Notes under the pieces: model-generated
What the model saw: the letters and a program-made list of their open reading frames with translations, nothing else
Told to the model about the DNA's origin: nothing
Databases searched by the model: none
NCBI GenBank assembly: GCA_964059195.1
Contig: CAXKWD010000002.1
Location: 163,562,559 to 163,626,558 of the forward strand
Direction of reading: 5' to 3'
Length of the DNA stretch: 64,000 nt
From: Ectobius pallidus
Taxonomy: Eukaryota > Arthropoda > Insecta > Blattodea > Ectobiidae
In this document: piece by piece, positions 22,332-31,064 of the stretch
Numbering within the stretch: position 1 is the first letter of the stretch
How the letters are laid out: every line of letters begins with the position of its first letter
Translations under genes and position numbers: made by a program

Positions 22332-25300
22332 GGGTCATTCCATGTCAAGTGAACCAATGGAAAAACGTGACCACCTCCGATTTTAGTCATACTTGGTTGT
22401 CATGAAGTACCACCTGAGATATGTTGAAGTACAAAATATCAGATTTTTATGTGTTGTAGTTTTCCAGTTATACCCTTCTGAAATATGGAAAAAAACCAAA
22501 TTTTCTGCATAAGTGCAATCACAAAATGACGCATAAATCAAGCTGGAATTGACATAGATGAGTGGGAAAAGTATCAAAATGTAGCTTATATTATGAGCTT
22601 TAATTTGATACGTCACACGACTACTTTCGAAAAAAAATATTTTCAAGGTTACCCAAAAAAAATTTGAAAACTGAATTTTTCAAAAACCTATATTTTGAAA
22701 ATTTTGAAACAATTCTCATAGAAACATACATATTTCAGCATCATGTCCTACAAGTTTTGATAAGGGATCGCAATGGGATCATATTTTTTTACATTTATAA
22801 CAAATACTATGCACGCTGGGTAAGAATATATGACACAGGAATATTGCACTTAATTCTAAAATCCATTCCTTTGTCCAGGGAGTTGTTTACCAACATGCAT
22901 ATACCAACTTGTGCAAGTGGTCAAATGGGTATGAGTAAACACAGTCTGCAAGCATGTGAGTCAGCCAGGGAATGCAAGTTGTAACCTGTTGGACCTGGCT
23001 TCAGTTGTGCCTTGACTCTCATGCAGTGTGCTTCCTTTCTTCAAAGGCTGTACAAAGACTGTATTGCTGCATGTAAAGTAGTGGGTTCAGTGATTAAAAT
23101 AGGCATTGTGTATTTCCCCAGTATGGCTGAAAAAGTAAGTGAAACAGCAAAGATTTTCTGCTGCAACCCTTTCAAGAAAGACAGACATCAGGGTGTGAAA
23201 AGAAGTGTGAGGCCTGTTACTGACTGGATGTGTGACATGTTTGACACCATTGTGGTAGGTATGAAAATTTGTGACAGTTGTAGGAAAGAACTATCAAAGC
23301 AGAAACAGGTTACAGATACAACAGATGACTGTTTAGTACCAGTAGCCAATACCACTAGGCCTACTAATGTTGATGAATCATTTGTAGCTTTAGATGTTAC
23401 CTTAGAGTACCTTAATAAGTCTCTAAGCTCTCTAGAGGAGTCACCTGTTGCTAAGAGGAAGTTGCAAATGAAATCATACTGTGATAAAAAATACAGTAAA
23501 ATAAAAAAATGTTTGACAGAAAAGGTACTAACAGCAGCAAGTACAAATACAGAGAAAACTGTTGACCATAAATCAGAATCATGTGAAGTCATTTGTCAGC
23601 TAAAAGAAAAGTTTCAAGAAGAAAATATAAGTGTTAGTGAAAAATTGCAAATTTTAACAGTACTACCTAAAAGCTGGTCATGCAGTGAAATACAAAATGA
23701 ATTTCAGGTTAGCAACAGAATGGCAAGAAAAGCTAAAGCATTGGTGAAAGCGAAGGGTATTCTGGCAACACCAAATCCTAAACCAGGAAAGGTTTTAAAT
23801 GAATCTGTGATTGAGAAGGTAATAGGGTTCTACAACAGTGATGATGTCAGCCGTCTTATGCCTGGAAAAAAAGATTTTGTTTCTGTGAAAACGGGTGACA
23901 GTAGTAGAATTCATGTACAGAAGAGGCTAGTGATGGGCAACTTGAAGGAAGTGTACGAGCTGTTCAAAAACAAAAATCCTACTGATAAGATTGGATTTTC
24001 GAAATTTGCTGATTTACGACCTAAACATTGCGTCTTGGCTGGAGGAAGTGGTACCCACACAGTATGCGTTTGTACAGTGCATCAGAATGTTAAATTAATG
24101 CTACAAGTGTTGAAATCCAAACAAATTACACTGAATGATGGCACAGATATAAGTAATTATAATTCCTGTTTAGCGAAGTTAATGTGTGAAGAGCCAGGCA
24201 CAGCATGCCACCTTAATGAATGTCCTTCATGTCCAGGTGTAGATAATTTGAAAGATGAGTTACAGTTGCTGCTAGATAATGAACTGGTGGACAACATTAC
24301 ATACAAGCAGTGGGTTTCTGTTGACAGATGTAATTTAGTAACCTTCATCAAAACTGCAGATGAGTTTATAGAAACTTGGTGTGAACAGTTGTTGATTTTG
24401 AAGAGACATTCTTTTATTGCAAGAAGACAGGCAGAATATTATAATCACTTGAAGCAGAATATTGGAGTAAATGAAGCTGTGGTATGTATGGACTTTGCAG
24501 AAAATTATTCGTTTGTACTACAGGATGAAGCCCAGTCTTTTCATTGGAACAATGATCAAGCAACTATTTTTCCTATAGCAGTCTACTACAATGATCATAA
24601 TATACACTACAAAAGTATTGTATGTATCTCTGAATGTCTACAGCATGACACCACTGCTGTTCATTTATTCCAGAAAAGGCTTATCTCTCATTTGAAGTTG
24701 GAAGTAATTAGAGATTTGAAAAAAATTTACTACTTCTCAGATGGTGCAGCTGCGCAATTTAAAAACAGAAAAAACTTTTCAAACTTATGCCACCATGTTC
24801 ATGATTTTGGAATTGAGGCAGAGTGGCATTTCTATGCAACAGCCCATGGGAAAGGAGTATGTGACGGTCTGGGTGGTACTGTGAAAAGACTTGCAGGAAA
24901 GGCAAGCCTACAGCGGCCATACGAGCATCAAATCATGACACCAGCACAGCTGTTTACATGGAGTGAGGAAAACATCGACTCCATGCAGTTCTTCTTCTTC
25001 AATGAAGCACAATACAACAAAGAGGAAAAAATACTTGCAGACAGATTTCTGTCTACAAAAGCAATACCAGGCACACAGAAGTTCCACAGTTTCATCCCAT
25101 TGTCAGATAAAGTGTTGTTGACAAAGGTATTTTCAAGAAGTGAACAGTCATCCACTTTTTCAGTGTTAGGACAACGTGTGCAACAGAGGCTGAAGCTAGC
25201 AGAAGTAAAAGGATATGTTACATGTGAGAACAACAATCATTGGTGGCTTGGTGTAGTTGTGGACAAAAATGAGACAGCACAGATAGTGGAACTGATGTTT

Positions 25301-26100
25301 CTGCACCCTGCAGGTCCTTCTCCATCATTTACTTTCAAAAGTGACTGTCCAAATAAACTGACTGTGCCTCTCTCTCAGATCCTCACCCTTGTGCAACCTA
25401 CATGTCCCACTGGCCGTAGTTATTACCTCTCGAAGGAAGAGATGGATGCGGCAACCATGGCTCTAGAAAATTACTGTAGACAATAAATTCACGTTTTTGT
25501 CATTGAAGAAGGGAAGGTAACATGTTTTCTGTAAGTTTTTCTTTTTGATTGTAATGAAATTTTAGAATTAAGTGCAAGATTACGGTGCCATATATTCTTA
25601 CCCAGCGTGCATAGTATTTGTTATAAATGTAAAAAAATATGATCCCATTTCGATCCCATAACAAAACTTGTAGGACATGATGCTGAAATATGTATGTTTC
25701 TGTGAGATTTTTTTCAAAATTTTCAAAATATAGGTTTTTGAAAAATTCAGTTTTCAAATTTTTTGGGGGTAACCTTGAAAATATTTTTTTTTCGAAAGTA
25801 CTCGTGTGACATATCAAATTAAAGCTCATAATATAAGCTACATTTTGGTACTTTTCCCACTCATCTATGTCAATTCCAGCTTGATTTATGCGTCATTTTG
25901 TGATTGCACTTATGCAGAAAATTTGGTTTTTTTCCATATTTCAGAAGGGTATAACTGGAAAACTACAACACATAAAAATCTGATATTTTGCACTTTAACA
26001 TATCTCAGGTGGTACTTCATGACAACCAAGTATGACTAAAATCGGAGATGGTCATGTTCAAAATTGACAAAAAATTGGTTCACTTGACATGGAATGACCC
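22332..26100 (+). mobile_element. complete Sola-like DNA transposon, 3769 bp
   Basis: The left end GGGTCATTCCATGTCAAGTG matches the reversed right end. Inverted repeats extend about 530-540 bp (22332-22862 and 25558-26100). A 4-bp duplication TCAT is at 22328-22331 and 26101-26104. It encodes one long transposase with a D-D-D set. A 4-bp duplication and DDD residues are features I associate with the Sola superfamily; the assignment needs a profile search. Its target is the Penelope ORF, so it is the younger of the two. Confidence 0.8.
23123..25486 (+). CDS. DDD transposase-like protein, 787 residues
   Basis: This is the single uninterrupted ORF of the 22332-26100 transposon and its likely transposase. 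I place the start at the ATG at 23123 (MAEKVSETAK), because the family-like Cys block begins just after it; the frame is open upstream to 23012. Residues 10-65 hold FCCNPF and CDSCRK, a likely zinc-binding N-terminus. A helix-turn-helix-like segment follows (WSCSEIQNEFQVSNRMARKA). A cysteine-rich middle block (CVCTVHQNVKL, CHLNECPSCPG) precedes an RNase H-like core with MDFAENYSF (D457), YFSDGAAAQFKN (D540) and HGKGVCDGLGG (D581). The text matches, from memory, multi-copy unnamed proteins of insects and cnidarians. No stop or frameshift is seen, so it could be functional. Confidence 0.75.
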   Translation: MAEKVSETAKIFCCNPFKKDRHQGVKRSVRPVTDWMCDMFDTIVVGMKICDSCRKELSKQKQVTDTTDDCLVPVANTTRPTNVDESFVALDVTLEYLNKSLSSLEESPVAKRKLQMKSYCDKKYSKIKKCLTEKVLTAASTNTEKTVDHKSESCEVICQLKEKFQEENISVSEKLQILTVLPKSWSCSEIQNEFQVSNRMARKAKALVKAKGILATPNPKPGKVLNESVIEKVIGFYNSDDVSRLMPGKKDFVSVKTGDSSRIHVQKRLVMGNLKEVYELFKNKNPTDKIGFSKFADLRPKHCVLAGGSGTHTVCVCTVHQNVKLMLQVLKSKQITLNDGTDISNYNSCLAKLMCEEPGTACHLNECPSCPGVDNLKDELQLLLDNELVDNITYKQWVSVDRCNLVTFIKTADEFIETWCEQLLILKRHSFIARRQAEYYNHLKQNIGVNEAVVCMDFAENYSFVLQDEAQSFHWNNDQATIFPIAVYYNDHNIHYKSIVCISECLQHDTTAVHLFQKRLISHLKLEVIRDLKKIYYFSDGAAAQFKNRKNFSNLCHHVHDFGIEAEWHFYATAHGKGVCDGLGGTVKRLAGKASLQRPYEHQIMTPAQLFTWSEENIDSMQFFFFNEAQYNKEEKILADRFLSTKAIPGTQKFHSFIPLSDKVLLTKVFSRSEQSSTFSVLGQRVQQRLKLAEVKGYVTCENNNHWWLGVVVDKNETAQIVELMFLHPAGPSPSFTFKSDCPNKLTVPLSQILTLVQPTCPTGRSYYLSKEEMDAATMALENYCRQ

Positions 26101-26104
26101 TCAT

Positions 26105-28325
26105 ACAGAGGCACCATCATTTAGTCTATGAACATTTATCTACATTGAGGAACAACATCTTGAAAAAATATACGAAATACGGTCTTATGCCATTGAATGG
26201 GTTGAATGACGATAACATTGATTCAAGAAGAGATCCTTTTGTTAATTTGACCGACAAGATGATACCAAAAAAAGTTGCCAATATTTTTAGGTATGGCTTT
26301 AAATACGCGCCCAAAGTAAACGGGTATAACATGGAGGACCTTTTGGCCCCTGCTATTCATGGGTCGAATATGATTTATGATGCAGGGTTAAAAAGCAGAT
26401 TTGTTCGTGAGGTTTCTTTGACTATTGAAGAATTGAATGATAACATGGGGAAGTTTGTGATGTCTAATGTAGATAATGATATAGCGTACGCCAAGAGATG
26501 GATGGAGAACAACAATATTTTTATTATTAAGAGTGACAAAGAAAATTGTCCTGTTTTTATTGATTCTGCCGTATATGGTGAAAAGATGGCAGAATGTTTC
26601 AAACCTCCTGATTTTTCTGTGGTGGAGAAGAACCCTATCAAGATCATTCAAAAGGAGGTGTTAAAAGTTATTGATAGTAGTGTTACTATTAGTGATAACA
26701 CTAAGAAACAAATTTTTGGTCATAAACACGAATTGCCTAATTGTTTTGGTTTGCCCAAGACACATAAACCAGGTATTCCTCTTAGACCTATTATTCCCAT
26801 GTACTGTCATCCGGCGTATGGTTTAGCAAAACTGTTGGTTGAAAGATTAATGGGTGTACAAAAAAGAACGAAATGGTCAATCGGCAACTCTTTTGAAGCA
26901 AGAGAAATTTTAGATAATGTTATATACAACAAAGATCTTTGTATGTTCAGTTTGGACGTCGTTTCTTTGTATCCTAGTGTACCCAGAGCCCAAGCAGGAG
27001 AATATCTCTTTAGATGGCTTATTGAGTTGGGCGTGGATAGTATTGTTGCTAATGAGTACGTTAGGTGGTTTAATGTTTGTACTGTTTACAACATTTTTCA
27101 GTTTAATGGTATTATCTATAAACAAAACGAAGGCTTGGCCATGGGGAACCCCGTGTCTGGTATTGTTTCGGACATTTTTCTTTTCTTCATGGAGAGATCC
27201 ATTATTAGCAAATATGTGGACAGCATTGCTGTATATATTCGCTATGTTGATGATATCTTGGTTATTTCTAGGAATGATATTTCTGGACAGCTTTTGGAGG
27301 ATTTTAATGGTTTTAACAACAGAATGAAGTTTACTATTGAAAAATCCGAGAATAATACTCTAAATTTCCTGGACTTAAGAATTGTCCTAGAATATCCGAG
27401 GATTAAATTGGGCGTTTATAGGAAAAATAATAAAGGTGAATTATATATTCATAAGAAATCCGCACACCACCATAGGATTAAACACAACGTTTGGCGTAAC
27501 TTCGTCATTAGAGCCTTAAAGTTATGTAACAACTACAATGATTTATATTCTGAAAAAAGGGAGATTTTTCGTTTAGCCAGGATCAATGGTTTTGATGAAA
27601 GAAGAATGGATATGATATGGAAGAAGGCTGAAAAACATTTTATGAATAGAGATGGTGAGATTAAGGATCCTAATACTAAGTATGTGGGTATGACCTACCA
27701 CCCAGCCATGAGCGAACGTTACGAGAAGGTTTTTCGTAAGTTCGATTTGGTTCCTGCCTACAAAACCAATAGAACCATTGACAAGATTTTTTCCGAATAT
27801 AAAAGGTTCGGCAGAAATAAGGACCGAATGGAATATCCAGGGGTATATTCAATCTCATGCTTGGATTGTGATAAGTTTTATATTGGTGAAACAGGTAGAT
27901 CCTTTAAAATCAGACTTCGTGAGCACGAGAAAGATGTTAGAAGTAGGAAAACGTCTACTGGTCTTAGCCAACATTTGATCGAGAATAATCACCGTATGGG
28001 TGCTTTGAAGATCTTAAAGGTTGAGGACGATGTTATTAAGAGAAAAGTGTGCGAAGCTTGGAATATCGGATGTAATAAAGATTTCGTTTTGAACCGATTT
28101 GACGGTGACTTGGGTGATGAGTGGTTGGGGGTCATTAAGAGAACTAAAAAGAATAGACATGTTATACGCTTTCCTCTTCCCCATGTGGTTGTTATAGAAG
28201 AGTCCCCGTATGAAATACCTGTGGATTGGATTAATAAGCATTTTCGTAATACCAATTTTTTGTCCCTTTCTAATCGTGCGCATTCCACTTACAACGGAAG
28301 TGTTTCTTATGACACGGACAATTGA
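26105..28325 (+). CDS. Penelope-like reverse transcriptase and GIY-YIG endonuclease
   Basis: The main part of the full-length Penelope ORF, uninterrupted from the transposon scar to TGA at 28323-28325. Together with 22018-22331 it makes about 844 codons, the usual Penelope length. Motifs in order: FGLPKTHKPGIPLRP, FSLDVVSLYPSVP, GLAMGNPVSGIVSDIFL, YIRYVDDILVI (YVDD at about 27243-27254), NTLNFLDLRI, then the GIY-YIG domain (YPGVYSISCLDCDKFYIGET, IRLREHEKDV, LSQHLIENNH). In this family the RT is related to telomerase and GIY-YIG nicks the target. The absence of any stop or frameshift suggests a recently active copy. Confidence 0.85.
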
Positions 28326-28341
28326 GAGTTTTTCTCTTCTT

Positions 28342-28399
28342 GTAAACAGTCACCTGAAGAAGGTCTTATGTTTTGACCGAAACGTTGTGTGTTAATTAC
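28342..28399 (+). ncRNA. hammerhead-ribozyme-like motif in Penelope terminal repeat
   Basis: Core CTGAAGA (28354-28360) fits CUGANGA. Helix II is GGTC (28362-28365) with GACC (28375-28378), followed by GAAA (28379-28382). Outer pairing CAC (28351-28353) with a downstream GTG, and GTAA (28342-28345) with TTAC (28396-28399), would form helix I around an internal loop. Helix III would be very short and I cannot fix the cleavage site. Hammerhead motifs with minimal helix III are established in Penelope-like elements. Confidence 0.6.
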
Positions 28400-28482
28400 A
28401 AATAAATATCCACTTTAAACAATTTTTCTTTAATTTTGTGTCAATATATTAATCAGTGGAAATCTGGACCATTATGACAGAT
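28367..28482 (+). repeat. Penelope terminal repeat (3' copy)
   Basis: The same 116 bp as 21911-22026, here complete with the upstream half of the ribozyme-like motif. It ends on ATGACAGATT, the start of the element's own ORF, and then meets the target duplication. Confidence 0.8.
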
Positions 28483-28617
28483 TAAAAGAAAACATTAGGA
28501 TAGAGATAAACTCAATAGTAACGGAAGAACAATTAATGCGTATTAATCGGAATTTTCTATCACGATGCGAAAAATGTGTGGATGTAGGAGGAGGACACTC
28601 CCCGCATCTCCTGTAAT
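28483..28617 (+). pseudogene. C-terminal remnant of a transposase, host site of the Penelope insertion
   Basis: The plus strand reads KENIRIEINSIVTEEQL, then RINRNFLSRCEKCVDVGGGH and a stop near 28617. This resembles the C-terminal tail of Tc1/IS630-type insect transposases (an N-F-x-R-R-x-x-x-C-x-x-x-x-G-G-H pattern, from memory). The Penelope duplication lies inside it. The left continuation before 19600 has an in-frame stop, so the gene was dead already or is only a fragment. Confidence 0.45.
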
Positions 28618-28962
28618 AAGGTAGGTGCCTATTTTCGTTATTTTCAAACTTATTTCATTCATTTTCATTGTCACGCACGGACAAGTCAGCCAACTGCCGG
28701 GCAGTTCCTTTGCCGCATACCGGGGATATAAGCGTCATCTGCGGGGAACCCAACGCGCGGCACGGCGGGTGCAATCTGTCTGAGACTCACTGCATATGCC
28801 TACTGTGATGCTACTAAAAAGCATCGTGCTATAATGAGCCGATATGGTACCCCCCCCCTAAAAATTTTATTGCAGTTTTGGAATAATATCGGTAACTCCG
28901 AAATCGGACCTCAAAAAAGCGGATTTCCGCTTTTTCGCGGAACTCTGACATGCCTGCTTATT

Positions 28963-29261
28963 TCTACTTGGAATTTTTGTTTTTAGATAAGAATTTCGAT
29001 AAGAAACACTTTCAAGATCGCCATGGTCTTATGACACGCACTGCGCTGCTTGTTTGCAAGGACACACCAACACTCTCTTCTTCCCACTCCCCAATTTTTG
29101 GTCAGTGGCAATGTGCTGCTCACTGCTTGCTATGTGGCCGATCCCTTAGAATTCCTGCTGAGATAGGGATGTGAGAACAATGCGAAGGGTCAAACAGATA
29201 TACAAGGTGCACTTAATCATAATGAAAACAGAATCCTGCAAGCAATCCTGCCTATACTAAC
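28963..29261 (-). other. Kdm2 intron sequence
   Basis: Follows the donor of the 29262-29434 exon on the minus strand. No further exon was recognised to the left in this window, so this intron is at least 29 kb long and contains all the TEs of the first part. Confidence 0.6.
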
Positions 29262-29434
29262 CACAGTTGGAGTCTGAACATAATTCTCAAGTTTTGTGTG
29301 AGAGAATTCAAGTGAGATCACGTTGAGCAGTTTGTCTTTATTAGGATCATCATAATATCTCTGCCATTCTTTCATTGTCATCTCCACATTTTTCTGTGTA
29401 TTCACATCCATTACATCCAGTATTCTTCGTGAAC
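29262..29434 (-). CDS. Kdm2: Kdm2 exon (start of JmjC region)
   Basis: The minus strand gives an acceptor (TTCCTAATAG) before 29434, coding of 173 bp, and a donor GTTAGT after 29262. It encodes [20 protein letters not shown], then [37 protein letters not shown], a very conserved block of the lysine demethylase KDM2/JHDM1 just before and into the JmjC fold. Phase: two bases complete the Gly codon begun in the previous exon, and the exon ends on a codon boundary. KDM2 removes methyl groups from H3K36 using Fe(II) and 2-oxoglutarate in the nucleus. The iron-binding residues lie in a later exon, outside the recognised set. Confidence 0.9.
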
Positions 29435-29536
29435 CTATTAGGAATAAATATATCAAAATTATTTAACAAATTACCACACTAATACATGGCATTTAAAAAA
29501 ATTCAGAACATTATTTTTAATTTGACTGAAACATAC
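29435..29536 (-). other. Kdm2: Kdm2 intron (102 bp)
   Basis: Short GT-AG intron between two Kdm2 exons; donor GTATGT, acceptor TAATAG on the minus strand. Confidence 0.85.
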
Positions 29537-29662
29537 CAACACACATTCTGACATCATTTACAGAAAAATTTGTACTTGGAACTCTAAGACCAAGACCAGC
29601 TTTGTCACGGAATAGCAGTGGAGTATTGAATCCATGCCTCTGCAGATATGCCAGATTGAAGT
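29537..29662 (-). CDS. Kdm2: Kdm2 exon (N-terminal domain)
   Basis: 126 bp on the minus strand, with acceptor TATTTCAG before 29662 and donor GTATGT after 29537. It encodes DFNLAYLQRHGFNTPLLF, then RDKAGLGLRVPSTNFSVNDV and RMCVG, matching the segment of KDM2 that precedes [13 protein letters not shown]. It begins with two bases completing an Asp codon and ends with the first base of a Gly codon. Both joins agree with the neighbouring exons, which rules out a processed or decayed copy. No stop or frameshift is present. Confidence 0.9.
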
Positions 29663-30450
29663 CTGAAATACAAGTAATGAAAGCAATATTAAAAGAAATT
29701 AGCTTTATGTATGATAATAGCAGCTTGCACCGAGATTATTTACTAATTCTTTCTTAAATTCTCTGTGCTTTATTTATGAATAGCAGTAAGCATAACGGAT
29801 AAATATAATCCTGACAGAGCTCTATGTAATATTTTGCCTCAAGTAAGTTTATGGTAGATTCATTCTCCCTATCAGCAGCTAGTAGCAGGCTTCCTAGCAT
29901 ACAAATGTCTTTTACTTGAATGATATTTATCTGCTACTAGACTTATTAATTCATTCAGAATAAACAGGAAATATCTTAAAATAAATCCATAATTTAAACA
30001 TGTCAGTGATTTTTTTATCCATATAGGCCCTACCAAAAAATAAAAAATAAATTCATCTTATAAATTTTTGATTTAGATTAAATTTTTGTTTGTCACATCA
30101 AATGATAAAATTAGCATTACAGATACATTATTTTTTCAATTGTAATGTTTTCATCCATTTCCTATTCTTACTATCATGGTGAGAACTTGAATTTCCTGCA
30201 CTCAACAGTGATAACTTAACCTATCCACATCATTTTCCCTTCCTTCCAACCCATGTCATTATATGAGAACTTTGGTAAATTTATTATTGCAAACATGGAA
30301 TATAATCGTATGGCTAGTTGAATTTTACAATTTCAGTCTTACCATGTCTTTACTTCCATTCAGTAGTACAGAATCCCTGTTGAGCATCTTGACCAGCATA
30401 CTCAGAACAATTTGAATCTACCTCAAAAGTAATACAGAATTTTATCATAC
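29663..30450 (-). other. Kdm2: Kdm2 intron (788 bp)
   Basis: GT-AG intron on the minus strand (donor GTATGATAA, acceptor TTTCAG). AT-rich, with no TE boundary recognised. Confidence 0.8.
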
Positions 30451-30595
30451 CTGAGCCCACCATTTCTTTCACAAAGCATTGTGGGAATCTGTCACTCTCC
30501 ATCTTGTCTTCAAGACGGAAAGATCGTCTGCCTTCGATTTCTTCATCTCCAAGTGCCCAATCATCTGTATAATGTTTTCTTTCTTTGCGATCTCG
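30451..30595 (-). CDS. Kdm2: Kdm2 exon (near N-terminus)
   Basis: 145 bp on the minus strand. A T-rich tract plus CAG precedes 30595 and a GTATGATAA donor follows 30451. It encodes RDRKERKHYTDDWALGDEEI, EGRRSFRLEDKMESDRFPQC, FVKEMVGS plus one base. This is the acidic and basic segment near the KDM2 N-terminus (RK-x-Y-x-DD, DEEIEG-R-F). It starts in phase 0, so at least one further 5' exon with the initiator Met lies to the right, more than 30 kb of TE-filled intron away if it is beyond this window. Confidence 0.88.
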
Positions 30596-30830
30596 CTGAA
30601 AAAAAAAAAATACAAATAAATGAGACAACTGTACTTGAATGTCAGATCTCCACAGAAGAATTATACAGTGAAACCTCTAATTTACGAATATCGAAGGGAC
30701 GTAACAATCTGTCCACATGTGGGAGGTGTCCTTTATTGGGAGGGAGGCCCCAATCTAACAGAATTTTATACCGTACCATGCTTTATGTATCCCTTCACAC
30801 TTGATTAAAACATATTTGTTTAATTCTTTG
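30596..30830 (-). other. Kdm2 5' intron start, with a pogo-like terminus
   Basis: The intron side of the acceptor carries a run of ten or more T on the minus strand. TACAGTGAAACCTC at 30664 resembles the end of a pogo/Tigger-type MITE, but no second end was found. Confidence 0.4.
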
Positions 30831-30879
30831 AAAGTAAGTTTCAATAATTTTTTAAAAATAACAGCATATTATTTTCCAA

Positions 30880-31060
30880 ATACTTTATTATCATTCATTA
30901 CTTCATTACTTCTCCACATAGTCACCACCGTTATTCTTGTCATAATGGAAAACCAGTTTTTGTATGCCTTCAACAAAGAATTTGATGCAACCTGTGATGA
31001 AAGCCAAGTCTGCACTTCTTGTTTCACATCATCGTCGTTGAAATTTTTCCATCAAGGAAT
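30880..31060 (-). pseudogene. mariner transposase C-terminus, part 2
   Basis: The minus strand encodes a mariner C-terminal tail (VKQEVQTWLSSQVASNSLLK-like text) with frame breaks. It continues the fragment at 34124-34250 once the element 31065-34119 is removed; the break falls on TTAT. Confidence 0.65.
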
Positions 31061-31064
31061 TTAT

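Larger units (their letters stand above)
19613..28482. mobile_element. composite Penelope-like element insertion, 8870 bp
   Basis: A 13-bp duplication TAAAAGAAAACAT at 19600-19612 and 28483-28495 bounds the whole unit, so it inserted as one event. From left to right it holds a 5'-truncated inverted copy (minus strand, 19613 to about 21898), a 116-bp repeat (21911-22026), a full-length copy on the plus strand (ORF 22018-28325 when the internal transposon is discounted) and the same 116-bp repeat again (28367-28482). The repeat runs past the start codon, so the unit ends with the first bases of its own ORF. Terminal repeats and a truncated inverted copy at the 5' side are known Penelope features. 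Confidence 0.85.
18716..28956. mobile_element. older TIR/foldback transposon hosting the Penelope insertion
   Basis: The left end CAGGCATGTCAGAGTT matches the reversed right end CAGGCATGTCAGAGTTCC. CTTATT (6 bp) lies directly outside both (18710-18715, 28957-28962). Further inside, 19428-19545 is an imperfect inverted match of 28690-28795 (shared AGTGAGTCTCAG, CAGATTGCA, CCCCGCAGAT), so the arms are long. Without the 8.87-kb Penelope insertion and its duplication the element is about 1.36 kb. The 6-bp duplication is unusual and leaves the superfamily open. Confidence 0.55.

Noticed and set aside
22332..26100. Kolobok or piggyBac assignment of the DDD transposon
   Set aside because: Those use TTAA targets; here the duplication is TCAT.
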